Part shown: positions 38,095 through 49,814 of the stretch, piece by piece
Layout: every line of letters begins with the position of its first letter
Position numbering within the stretch: position 1 is the stretch's first letter
Source of the DNA: Paramecium sonneborni
Taxonomy: Eukaryota; Ciliophora; Oligohymenophorea; Peniculida; Parameciidae
Direction of reading: 5' to 3'
Assembly: GCA_905182985.1 (NCBI GenBank)
Contig: CAJJDN010000142.1
Coordinates: forward strand, 236,918 to 300,917
DNA: 64,000 nucleotides
The notes under the pieces: generated by a model
Told to the model about the DNA's origin: nothing
What the model saw: the letters and a program-made list of their open reading frames with translations, nothing else
The model's database searches: none
Made by a program: the position numbers and the translations under genes

Positions 38095-38780
38095 ATGAGC
38101 AATCCAATGAACTATTTAATACAAGTATTAATAACTAAATAGTAAGATAAATATAAATGAAAACCTGAAATTGATAAGATTAGACTCTTTAAAAATAAAA
38201 AAAATAATGGAAGCAAATATGATTACCCTGTATAAATTATCATTATTACATAGGTATTGACTAAAAATTGTCAACATTTAAAAGATTGCTTTGAATTAAA
38301 TGAATTTATTGCTAGATTTTAAGATAATTAATAGTTTAATTGTCCCATATGTAATTAGATTGCAACATAGTTTTCTGATTTAATTTGGGATATTCGGTCT
38401 GAAGCATATAAAGAATTTCATGAATCAATAGATGAGATTACGATAATAAAGGAAATATTGGTTAACAAATATTATAGAAATAAAAAATACTCAGATTTAT
38501 TTCAAAAAAATGAAATTCAAGACTAATTCTTAATTTCAGTAAGTAATCAAAATAATTCCTTATTAAATTCTCTAATTTATTAAAATTAAAATGTAGAATT
38601 GAAATTGATTTGTCTATTAGATTATGTAAAAATTAATATACCAACAAGAATAAAATATTGCACACATCTTGAATTTTATGAATTAACAAGTTTACTCTAT
38701 TATTAATAAAATAAATAGTAAAATGAAAAATATTTCATATGTACTTATTAAAATTGCTATAAAAAAATAGATATTTCAAT
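38095..38780 (+). pseudogene. Decayed, truncated member of the triple SP-RING family
   Basis: Begins MSNPMNYLIQ, then has an in-frame TGA at 38158-38160. Beyond it the frame reads YPVQ, a 24-nt intron at the same position as in the intact gene, and module 1 (VLTKNCQHLKDCFELNEF then FNCPICNQIA). Module 2 follows (IPTRIKYCTHLEFYELTSLL then FICTYQNC). Homology ends shortly after, so the third module and the C-terminus are missing. It is clearly more diverged than the other copies. The TGA and truncation suggest a pseudogene. Expression as a two-module protein from a downstream start cannot be excluded. Confidence 0.65.
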
Positions 38781-40111
38781 ATTGCATATATTAAAAATAT
38801 TTTATATTAAATGTTATTTAGTTTTTATTATTATTATTTCAAACTTTAAATTTTAAGGATGTATACATACATAAATCAAAAATTTTTAGAAAAATAATTT
38901 TATTCTTTTAGAATAATTTACTATCCACCTTTTTTTTCTAATTTTAAATATTAGCTTAAAAGTCACACAAAAGTAATTTTATTTGATTTAAGGATATAAC
39001 CAACTTTTCTTTAGTTGACCTCCAAAACAGAGATTAAATTTTAAAATCATCATTAATTTTGCCCAAATATATTATATATTTTAAATTGAAGAAAAATGTT
39101 AACTTTAAAAAAACATCTGTTTAGTCAAATCAACTGCTTTTGCAGTAAAGATTTTCTAAAATATTTGTAAATTATTAAAAATGAACATAACTAAAAAATA
39201 AAATTAATTTATATTCTAAATGTTGATTGATGATTCAAAATCAAGAATTCAAAATGCAATTAATTCAAATAGAAATAGAATATTAGATTTACTTTGCCCC
39301 ATATTATATTTAAAATATATATCAATTATTATTCTAAAATCCAGTATATAATTGTTTTTTAAAACCTATGAGTAATTTTTTGTAATATTTTACCAGAATG
39401 TATTGAAATGTTAATTAAAAAATCCATAATAGAATACTCTGTTCCTATTTCTTAACAAATAAATATAATATCTATAATTGCTGATTGGGCTTATAATCTT
39501 TTTATTTGATAAATTTCACTGAATCCATTCATATAAAGCGCTGTTTAAAGAAAGATTTATTGTGATGAAATATTCAGAACAATATTTGCATTTTCGAATT
39601 AATTTTTTTTCATTTTGGTATTTTTTTTCAATAAATAAATTACATTATTATGTATTTTAGCAAATAATCTATTTGTAAACGTTAAAAGTTTCACTAGAAA
39701 TAAAATATTATGGGATTTTATTTTTCAAAGTATTCATTCCAAGTAAATTTTCTAAATTAAATAACTAAAAAAACATTCAAAATAAATTACTTTAGAGATC
39801 CCAGTTAAACTAATAAAATTTTAGGTGAAGATAGATTTATATATATCATTTATGGATTCAAATAGAATAATAATATAAATAATGAATAATAATATTGATT
39901 ATTAAATTCATGATTATAAATATAAATAGAAAATGAATGAACTATCAGATTAAATGTCAAATGATTATTCAAAAATATTAGATAAGGAATTTGCTAATTT
40001 TGGTTGAATTATCCTTGATTAAAAAAAGTATTAAATCTATTTATCATTTTATTTCTGATATATATATTATCTTTTTTAAATATATTATTCATAGATTATG
40101 AATATTTTATA
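38781..40111. other. AT-rich spacer
   Basis: No gene recognised. The frame of the SP-RING remnant runs on to a TGA near 39.02 kb but loses coding character. Confidence 0.4.
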
Positions 40112-40240
40112 NNNNNNNNNNNNNNNNNNNNNNNNNNNNNNNNNNNNNNNNNNNNNNNNNNNNNNNNNNNNNNNNNNNNNNNNNNNNNNNNNNNNNNNNN
40201 NNNNNNNNNNNNNNNNNNNNNNNNNNNNNNNNNNNNNNNN
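40112..40240. other. Assembly gap (N)
   Basis: 129 unknown bases. The gap removes the C-terminal part of the SP-RING gene that ends here. Confidence 1.
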
Positions 40241-41667
40241 CTATATAGTCTTCTCTTCTGATTTTTTATCTATCCATAAATTCTTAAAGCATATATTACT
40301 AACCTTTATATTCAAATACTTAAGTTCCTTAGGTATAGGACATATCTGTAAACATATATGAAAGCATGTTTGAATCAAGATATATGTTGGATTAAATTGT
40401 TGCTCTAATCATTGATACTTTTTACGGTGTTTTACATAGAGGACAAGTATAATTTTTATTTGGGAATATCTTTTTTTAATAAGTAAAATCTGCAATATAA
40501 CTTCTCATATCCATACAAACACTTAAATCAGTGCAGAATTTACATCTTACAGGGTATTCAATTATCATATTTGTTAAAAGATCTACCATTTTTACTTTAT
40601 AATTTCTATATTTATATAAGGCTATTCTTATGCCTAATTATTTTTCATCTATCAACAGATCTCCCTAACTTACCGAAATTGCAGATTATAATATTGAATT
40701 TTAAAAATCATCGAATTATTATCTTTATTAAAGTTCTTTATTACTTTAATAATATTTCTCTATTAATGGATCAATATATTTGTTATTAATTATTTATACA
40801 TCTTCTTCAATTTTTTAAGTGCCCTGATTATAATAAAATTTGTATGAACTTGGATGACTTCTTTTTATTGCATTTAATAAATCAAAATCTATTTAAATAC
40901 CATCAAATAATGTTTGAATATCTTATTCTTAAACACAATTATTTTCAAATTATTAAGTTGATAATAATGTGTAATCTAAATGGGCAATTTTTAATCTATT
41001 TGAACATCCAGGTTGAGTGCATTCTAAGAATTGCTTTTTTTAATAGTTTTACTACTAATAAAATAATAAACTTGTTAATTCATAGCACTCATAATGCTTA
41101 CATCCAATTATTCTAACAGGAATAGTAATTTTTACTTTATCTAACAAACAGAAACTCCAAAATTAAATTTTTCTATTCTAATCTTAACCACTGCTTAAGT
41201 TGTTTTTCATTAAAAAATTAATAGAGTTTTCCTAACTAATTCTTTCAAACATATTTAAAAATTCATTCTAATAAACTTCTTACATAAAAAAGTTCTGATA
41301 TCTTGTTTTATTTCTGACATATTTGTTAACCATAATTCCTCTAATCACTGTAACTTCAGTAATGTATTAATTGAATTCTCGATATGCTTAAGATCTCCAA
41401 TCTTAAATTAAATCACCTACATTTTTAGCAATTTTTTGACATTATGGACATTTATAAATTTTATTTAACATGATCTATTAAATGGCTTCTTTCTTTTCAA
41501 AACAGAATCTTGGATGATTGCAATCCTTAGTTACAACCTAACATATAATAATAGATTACAGGTTCCTAATACCGCTTTTTCTCTTCTCTATCGATTAGCA
41601 TATGACTATCAAACACACTGTACTTCAATTGTGGGTGGACATAATCATAAAATGAATTTTAGTTCAT
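40241..41667 (-). CDS. Triple SP-RING protein, second copy, 3' end lost in the gap
   Basis: Starts at ATG 41667 with the same first exon and 22-nt intron as the gene at 33436-35728, and is open until the N run. All three modules are kept: TKDCNHPRFCFEKKE with YKCPQC, GCKHYECYELTSLL with a C-x4-C, and CKFCTDLSVCMDMRSY with YTCPLC. Here the first module has the cleaner C-x-H spacing. The linker after module 2 is about 25 residues shorter but stays in frame, so the copy appears functional up to the gap. Confidence 0.75.
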
Positions 41668-42553
41668 TATAATAATAATAATTAAATTTAATATTATATA
41701 AAATATATTCATAAATTTACAGAAAAGGTTTAGTAGATATTCTAAAAGAAAAAGAAATAAAAATATGATTGTAATGATGAATCTGAATTAAAGAGATATA
41801 ATTATTAACATAAAAAAATATTGGTTTTTATTAGTCTATGAAAAATATAAATAGAACTTAAATTATTCTATTTATTTAATGTTTTTACTTTATTTAGATA
41901 CATATTAAAAATATTATATTTGAATAAATTTAATTATAAACAACATTATCACTAAGTTCTCTATTTTCTATTTTTTTACGAAATTCATATACTGGATAAT
42001 TAATCAATTTTCAAATATATAATATTGTTATTATTCCTGCTAATTAACATATTTTATTAGCAAATTAAAACATCTATTAATATTTAATACTTTTATATTC
42101 TATCAAAACAGAAAATTATCTATATCATGCCATTATAAAAATTTAATTTAATCTAAAATTTTCAAAAAGGTTATTTAAACATTAACCCTAGACATTATCC
42201 AAAGAAACTAAATAAATCAAATAAGAATAATTATTAGCATTAATTCCTCTATTAGTAAAATTCTATTATTATACTTTTTAAGGGATCCTAAATTATCTAA
42301 ATCTACTAATTTGATTTTGAAAAGGTAATATTACTGATTGCATTTGTATTAAAATACAAAATTTAACATGAGCAACAAAAATCAATTCATATAAAAATAC
42401 CTTTTTCATTTATTTTTGAATTAATATGATAATTATATAATAAAAATATTAACAATGAAATAAGAATATATTTAATTAAAATTCATAAAGAAAATATTAT
42501 AATATTTAAGGTAGATAAGAAATTTAAGTTTTGTTAATAAATAAGTACAAGAA
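41668..42553. other. Spacer, first half duplicated from 35729-36235
   Basis: About 500 bp is the upstream flank of the SP-RING copy. The rest holds one weak minus-strand frame of 49 codons near 42225-42375 (contains LVDLDNLGSLKKYNNR), too short to call. Confidence 0.4.
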
Positions 42554-43376
42554 TCATTAATTCGATATACTGTTGATTTTTGAATGCTAGATTTTTTATC
42601 TAATAAAATTAATTCTAGCTGTTATATTATCGAGATTTTTTTCATCAACCATTTAAGGAATATATTTGTATTTTTCTTAAGTTATGATTCTCTCTGTCTT
42701 AAAAGCTTTCTGTAATATTTCTTAGGGAACTGGAGAATGTTTATTTGGTGAATATTTTTACCTAAGGCCAGGTTAAGCAGTAGATGCTTCAGTTCTACTG
42801 AATTTATGTTAGGATAATCTATTGTTAATTGAAATTTATTAATCCATGAATACGAGCATAGGTTACTTTTTAAAAATTTCTTATGGTTAATAATAACCCA
42901 AAGGAGGAATAGAATTTTCAGTTTTTTATTTTTTACCAAGTCTAGGTGAATTACAGATGTTTGTAGTAAATTTTCTAATAATCCCTTCATTAAATTATAA
43001 CTTTTGATTCAAACCTGTAAGTGGTTTTTGAACTTAGAACTCTGTATCAATATTCAATTAGAATCTTTTATCTAGCTTACGTAAATTTGTTAAACTGCAC
43101 CAATCAGAATTTCCATGTGCTGAATAAATTTCTTTTAGAAATCTTACTTTTTTATTTCTATTATAATTTTTTATTTAATTTCTACCTTTAAGATGTTTTA
43201 GAAGTATTTGATGTTGTCCTATCAAAGATGTGTTCACTTTTTTTATTATTCGTTCTTGAAATACTTCTCTTTGTCAAGCCTTTAAGATTTCCTAATTCAT
43301 CTCTTTCATTTTTAAATGGAATAAAGCCAGTGTCCTCTTATTCTGCTTTTTCTTATAAATAATTTAATGCCTTCAT
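42554..43376 (-). CDS. Hypothetical basic, disordered protein, 264 residues
   Basis: ATG 43376 to TGA 42554-42556 with one 28-nt intron; the length divides by three. Starts MKALNYLQEKAEQEDTGF. The N-terminal third is rich in K, R, S and T (KRSISRTNNKKSEH). The rest has many P, Q and S residues with motifs like SPNKHSPVPQEI. It is low-complexity and probably phosphorylated. No domain recognised. A shadow frame on the same strand (42682-42990) is explained by this gene. Confidence 0.6.
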
Positions 43377-43628
43377 ATTAATTTATATATAATTTCATAA
43401 TTATATAATTAAGAAGATTTAGATAATATTTTATCGTTGATAAATAACATTATCTAATATAATTATTAAATATCAAATATTGTTTAATGTATTTCTCATA
43501 TTATGTCTGTAATTATTAAAATAATTTCTCATGAATAAATCTATAATCATATATAATAAATACGTTTATTATAATATACATTATTTTATTTTAATTAGAT
43601 TTACAATGTCTGAAGTTATTTTCAATAA

Positions 43629-43688
43629 AGTTAATAAATTTTCTATAGAGTTAATAAATTTTCTATAAAGTTAATAAATTTTCTATAG
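43629..43688 (+). repeat. Three tandem copies of a 20-bp repeat
   Basis: The unit AGTTAATAAATTTTCTATAG is present three times with one G/A change. It ends 37 bp upstream of the start codon of the GBP-like gene. Confidence 0.85.
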
Positions 43689-43725
43689 AGTTTATAAATA
43701 AATATTTATAATAAATTATTTTTGA

Positions 43726-45847
43726 ATGTAATAAGAGTTTGCTTAACCGATATTGTTCATTGATATAGATGAGGATGGAAAATTCTTGATGTCTAAGAAG
43801 GCTGTATAATTCATCTAATCGATTGAAACAAATATAGCAATAATTTCAATAGTAGGATAATATAGGACAGGAAAGTCCTATTTGTTAAATAGATTTGCAG
43901 GATAATAGACAGGATTTGCATTAGGATCAAGTACAAATCCTTGTACAAAAGGAATTTGGATTTGGGGCAAAAGAGTTGAATCAGATAATCTTACAATTCT
44001 TCTTCTAGACACAGAAGGATTGAGTAATATTTTTAAAGTAAAATAACAGATTCGTATGAAAGAGACTAAAATAACGATGCTAGGTTGCTAGTTCTTGCAT
44101 GTTTAATTAGTTCTAATTTACTTTACAACGTGATGTAAGTAATTGATGAGAAATCATTAGAAACACTTTCATTTACAACTAATATTAGTAAGCATTTATT
44201 AGGAGATGATGAATTTATCACTTAATACCTTCCATCAATTACTTGGGTAATAAGAGATTTTGGTCTAGATTTGTAAGGTTCAACTCCAAATACTTATTTA
44301 GAGGAATGTCTTGATGAATAATAAGGTTTTGCTGATGAATTTAAATAAAGAAATTTAATTAGATAAGCTATTACTAAATATTTTAAGAGAAGAAATTGTT
44401 ACACTTTAGTTAGACCTGTTGCAGATGAAAGATAATTAAGAGAACTTGATCAAGTACCATATTCTGAATTAAGATATGAGTTTAAAATCTAGTTGAATTA
44501 ACTTATCTAAAATACATTATTAGAAATATAACCAAAAATGTATAAAAATACACCTCTTAATGGAAAAAGATTAATTGAATTGGTTACTTAATATGTTACT
44601 ACTATTAATAATGGAAGTGTTCCTAATATTGAAAATGTTTGGGATAGAATTATATCTAAAGAGTTTAATAAAATGATGGAAAAAGCTAAAGAAATTTTAT
44701 CATCTGAAATCTCTCTACCTACAACTTATGAAATATTATTTGCCAATTTAAATCACATTAGTGTAAAAGCATAAGAATCGATATTCAATTATCACATTGC
44801 TTCACAAAGATAGATTGAAGGAGTTCTATAATTGAGTAAATAAATGTCTGAAAAATCTTAAGTCATATTCTAAGAAAATTATATTAAATCCAAAAGAATT
44901 AATCAAGTTATTTCAAAGTATTATTTTCATAAATTACTTTAGTAAAATGTATGATATCTTAAATTAACTTTCAGAATAAGGAAAATTAGTTAATGTATAA
45001 CATATTATTGCTTAAGTTAATAATATTAAAAAAGTATTATTTAGTATTATTATTTAATTAGATTTACTTTCAAGAAGCAAAACCTCCTTCTAATCATGAA
45101 TGTTATGTATCATTTTTAGAATTAGTTATGTAAATTATTGAAAAAGTTGCTAATACTATGTAATTGAATTTTTAGAGAAGAGAAGAAGATTATAAATAAG
45201 AAATTAATGTCTTAAAAAGTTAAATTAATACCTTATAAGAAATTTTAAAGAGTGAAAAGGAAAATTTATATAAACAATTAGATTAAGTTAAAATTACTTT
45301 ATAAGAAGAAAGAATTATGTATGAAAAAAAATTATTAGAATTGGATAATACATCGCCTCTTGAATTTAGAAAGGGAGAACTATTTGAAAATCCTGATTTA
45401 TTTATGAAAAAAGAATTAAAGAATTAACAATTATAAACTTAATAAACTTTTAACTTAACTTTAAAAGATATTAACTAAAAATTTATGGATTTAAAAGAAA
45501 AATTAGATGATATTTATGAAGCAAGAGTTGAAATAGAAAAAGAAAAAATATACAATAAGGCTATATTTGATAGTAAAGAATAAAATTAAGCATAAATTGA
45601 CAGAATTAAATTAACTTATGAAGGTGAAATCAAGATATTAAAAGAAGATAGATAAAGATTATAGGAACAAAGAGAACTTTTATAAATTTAATTAACACAA
45701 AAAGATTGTGAATTTCAAATCCTAAAAGAAAGACTAAAATAAATTGAAAAATAAAAAACCAAAGATATTGAACATGCAGACATGTTATGTAAAATAAGCG
45801 ATTAATTAGTAAAAGCATTAAAAAAACTAGAAAAAAAAAAACTTTGA
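43726..45847 (+). CDS. Guanylate-binding-protein-like large GTPase (GB1/RHD3 type)
   Basis: 680 residues after introns at 44024-44049, 44918-44942 and 45034-45061; exact frame. The G domain shows GQYRTGKSYLLNRFAG (P-loop), CTKGIWIWGKR (switch I), LLLDTEG (G3) and TWVIRDFGLDL, whose RD motif serves as G4 in GBPs and atlastins. A helical middle domain follows, then about 250 residues of coiled coil rich in Q, K and E, ending LVKALKKLEKKKL. GBPs self-assemble on GTP hydrolysis and act on membranes. No C-terminal CaaX box or membrane anchor is visible, unlike vertebrate GBP1 or atlastin, so the target membrane is unknown. Confidence 0.88.
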
Positions 45848-46269
45848 ATTATGAATTATGAATAATGAATAATTGTAAATTATAGTACATAAATGTTTTA
45901 AAATCCAAAATAAATATAATCATACTAGCTTCATATATATATATAATTTATTTAGAACTCGATAAAAAGCTTCATGTTACTAAAATCTTCTATAAAAATT
46001 GTGATTCAACTATTTGTGTATTAATAACTATTAATAACAATTTTACAAAAGACTACCATTTTTGTTAAATGTAAATTTTTGATTCTTTTTAATTCGTTAT
46101 AAAATGACTAAAAATCTTTTAAATAAGATGAATTATTAAGCTTCTTCCTCTTTTACTATAAATAGGATTTTACTATTTGTATAGCTGTATATATAAATTA
46201 ACAACAAATGAAATTGAATAATTACATAATATTTTATTAAACTAGAATAAGAGATATTATTAAGCTCAT
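45848..46269. other. Spacer
   Basis: AT-rich, nothing recognised. Confidence 0.5.
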
Positions 46270-47060
46270 TCATTTTTATTAGCCAAATTCTTAAAGGAGA
46301 ATTGTTTAAATAATAAAATTAAATGATTTTGTTTAACTTATAAAAGTTTCAATTAAATTTCAACTAAAAATCTTTTAAAGAATATGATTATATTCAATCT
46401 TTCAAATAAATCACTCTTTTTATGAATTCTTTTAAATACTATTTGAAAACAGCTTTAGCTATTATTTGAATTAGAAATAAATATAAACATATTAATTCTA
46501 CTAAAGACTGTTGTTATAAGATTTATTTGACTTTAGTTACAAAAAATAAAATGAAACAAAAAGAATATTGTTAATTATTATGAATATTAATCTATAGAAA
46601 TCTGTTATAATAGTTATATATGATCGCGTGGTGTAGGGGTTATCACGCGTCCCTAACAAGGACGAGGCCGCCAGTTCGAGACTGGCCGTGATCATTTTTT
46701 TCTATTTTATTTCGTTATTTAATTATTTAATTATTTTTTATATTGTTCATTACAATATTTGCTCAAATCCTCATGATGCAATAGTTTTAAAGTGAAAAAA
46801 GTCAGAAATCGGTTAATTTTAAGAATTTATATTTTGAAACAGCAATTTGTAGAATATTTAGATCCTTAAATATAAGATTAATTTATTGATCTTAATAATT
46901 TGAGGATTTCTAGAATATATTCTTTTGCAAATAAAAATTAAGTATTGTCTAATGATATTAATTTTAAAATGAGCAATTATATTATTAATAATAACTTGGA
47001 GATAAGATTTTAATAAGATTTAATGATAGATTACCTGTTGTATAATAATAAATCATAAAA
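46270..47060. repeat. Inverted copy of about 1740-2620 containing tRNA-Val
   Basis: Read on the opposite strand, this segment matches 1740-2620 over the tRNA and both flanks, with clear differences. For instance, 46825-46855 differs from the corresponding bases near 2040, and the other copy carries extra sequence near 1940-2025. It is therefore a genuine second locus. Similarity stops abruptly near 46270, inside sequence that continues toward the helicase in the other locus. Confidence 0.75.
46622..46694 (+). tRNA. tRNA-Val (anticodon AAC), inverted-locus copy
   Basis: Same 73-nt tRNA as at 2182-2254 with all stems intact, here on the plus strand within the inverted repeat. Because the flanks differ, this is a separate gene. 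Confidence 0.95.
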
Positions 47061-47186
47061 CAATATAAATATGTTCGGCTGATATGGAAGGTAAAGATTA
47101 AATAAAATTAATAAAGGGAGCAGCTGTAATAATGTTAAAATGGTAGATATCTAATAAAACTATTTAACTATACTAAATTTAATAAT

Positions 47187-47351
47187 AATTATTGTCATGA
47201 CTTAACCTAAGTTGATATTAAAAAACTATAATATAAACTCTTTCAAGTATTAGTTACCAGTAATACTAAAGGTATTATACAATAAGACATCAAATATGCA
47301 AGCATTTTTATTATTGATGATCAAGTTCAAATTATAGAGATTATGGAGTGA
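47187..47351 (+). pseudogene. Protein-kinase catalytic-loop remnant
   Basis: A 54-codon frame contains KGIIQQDIKYASIFIIDDQV followed by QIIEIM. It aligns by eye with kinase subdomains VIb-VII (GIIHRDIK..NIFI....VKIIDFG). The catalytic HRD has become QQD, the Asn is Ser and DFG is lost. Flanking sequence has no intact kinase. It looks like a degraded kinase fragment. Confidence 0.35.
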
Positions 47352-48019
47352 ATCATTTCTATTTTTATAAGAAAGAAGATTGAATTAAGAGAACCATTCA
47401 TCATAAAGACCCGAAAAATAATTAATTCAATATAAATATTTTGACTAAAATAATATGTTTGGACTCTAATCTCTATTTTTCCCTTAGCAATTTTTTAAAA
47501 TATTAATTTTCTAATGGCAGAAACAATGATGATAAACTCCTGAAAGTAGCTAATATTTGAGGCTTAGAAGACTTAGTTAAATTTTTTGATGAATACAATA
47601 TTAGTTTTTCTTATGATATTCATCAAAAATTGATAAGACATGATAAATATTTATTAAGAATTAATCAATATATATATTATAAATAAATATCTAAAAAATA
47701 TTTAACTTATAAGTTTAATTTTGGGTTTAAATAATAATATACCATTAAAGAGGATAGTTAGTTACCTCAATAGCAAATTTTAAAATTTAGAATGTGTTTT
47801 TACAATTATTTATTTGTTATTTGAGTTTAGTAAAGAGACTATCAACTTAGATATAGTAATGAAATGGATTCAAATAATTTTTTAGTATTTTTTTGTTCTG
47901 GAATATTTAAATTTCTACTTTGATATATGAAAATATTCGGATACATCTAATATTTGCCTATAAATTTGAATTATAAGTGGAACTTAGATTTATTATTATT
48001 ATTCAGATAATAAATCAGA

Positions 48020-48859
48020 ATGGCTTATTCTTCTATAATAAGAGATTTATTAAATAGAGAAAAAGTATCTATATTTTAAAATTTCTTAGTCTAAACCAAT
48101 AAATAAGTTGAATGAATTCTATTAAATTGATTCATAAGGCATATGTAGGAGAGATATACTAGTTTAATGGATAGTAGCAGTAGTTTTTTTCATATATAAT
48201 TAGTAAGCTTCTCAATTTGGGCATTCTCTAAAAACCCTAGAGCTAGCAGTCATATATATTGATACTTATCTTAATTATTTTAAGATAACTTAAGAATATT
48301 TGTAGTTATTAGGAATTTCAGCATACTCTTTGGCATCTAAAGTAATTATGAAATAACATTTAGTTTAATGAAACAAATATGATGAATTAAATAAAACTAT
48401 ATGATTCTAAAGGTTAGAGTCTATATTAGAATAGAGATTATGATGAAATGGAAGAATAGATAGTAAAAGTTATGGGATTTCAGCTAAACCACATAACTTC
48501 ATCAGATTATTTGATGGCTATGAATATTGAAATTAATGAAAATATCTAGAGTTTATTAATGTTTATTCTTTTAGGTATTTTATTAAATTAATATAGATTT
48601 CGATATTTACAAAAATTCTCATATTGAACTTGCTTTAGCCATAGTTGCATATACTTAAGACAAATAAATATTATTTACAGATTAAATTATTAAGCTTTCT
48701 CAATTTATTCATCATAAAGTACTGAGAACTTAAGAAGTAGAAATTGCAAAATAATAATAAGAAGATTCTAAAAGTAAAATTAGAAAGTAACAAATAAACA
48801 AAAAGATTTCTAAAAACAAAGGTTTGAGTCAATAAAAACCTCAAAAATAATCGATTTGA
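48020..48859 (+). CDS. Cyclin-box protein
   Basis: 256 residues after introns at 48065-48089, 48342-48363 and 48575-48596; exact frame. The cyclin box is visible: RRDILVQWIVAVVFF (the R..LV.W helix 1), then HSLKTLELAVIYIDTYL, then LQLLGISAYSLASKFNE. The second fold begins with EMEEQIVKVMGFQLNHITSS. The C-terminus is Lys/Gln-rich. Cyclins bind and activate CDKs. Compared with A/B cyclins the protein is short and has no destruction box that I can see, so the partner and phase are unknown. Confidence 0.85.
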
Positions 48860-49345
48860 AGTTCTAGAAGTTAAGTTTTGTTTCAATTGATCAAAAGATC
48901 TCAATAATGAACAAAAATTATTTTTTTGTTATTATTTAAACAACTCAAAGCCTTTTTTTCTTAAATCATATAAGAAATTTACTATGATTCAGAAATTCTT
49001 TTATAAGGGGTTTTTCAAACATATATCTATATATCGTAATCTTGAGTTTTAATTATAATTAATTATTTTTTAATTTTAGAGAAAATTCGTTAAAGCATTA
49101 AAGAAAAGCAAAAAGTTTTTAATATTTAGAAATCGATAATTTGAAATTTAACTTTTAAGAGAGAAACTATTTTGAATGATTATCATTAAAATAGTATTAT
49201 TTTGCAACCAATTAATTCTTATTTTAATGATGAACGAGTTAGAATTAATTATATTTAGTTTATGTAAACAATAAAATAAAAGAATATTAATTTATTTTAT
49301 ATGGCTGACACTAAATCATAGAATTTAAATAACAATAATTAAGTA

Positions 49346-49740
49346 TCAGTTCTTTTCACTCGAATTATTAGAGTGAAATGAAGTATTGTTGATTTTTTCA
49401 TAAAGACTAGCTTCTAGTCTACTGAATTCCTTTTTCGTATCACCTAACATATTTTCTAATGTATGTAATTAACTAATTAAAAACATCATTTTTTAATCAA
49501 TTTTTGCATCTTGAACCATTTGATTTTCGGTTTCATTTTTACCTTCATTTACATTTGCTCTAAAATAATTTTAATATAATACCCTAATTAAGTAATTCCA
49601 ATTTAACCAAGATGATTAAATTTCTAAAGAAATGTATTCATAACCATTTAATTTTGCTCATCTTCTTCTTCTTTGACTTTGACACTCTTAGCAATTTGTC
49701 TTTTCGTTTTTTTTTTATTTTCTTGCAATTATTATTATTA

Positions 49741-49814
<74 letters not shown>

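Larger units (their letters stand above)
34221..42178. repeat. Direct repeat: about 34221-36235 and 40241-42178
   Basis: The second copy covers the 5' two-thirds of the SP-RING gene and about 500 bp of its upstream non-coding flank. Identity is very high, but there are scattered substitutions and an in-frame length difference of about 75 bp in the linker after module 2. The divergence shows two real loci, about 6 kb apart, and not an assembly copy. Similarity fades near 36235 and 42178. Confidence 0.8.

Noticed and set aside
40098..40361. Plus-strand ORF running through the N gap at 40112
   Set aside because: Artefact of Ns. The real coding on the right side is the minus-strand SP-RING gene.
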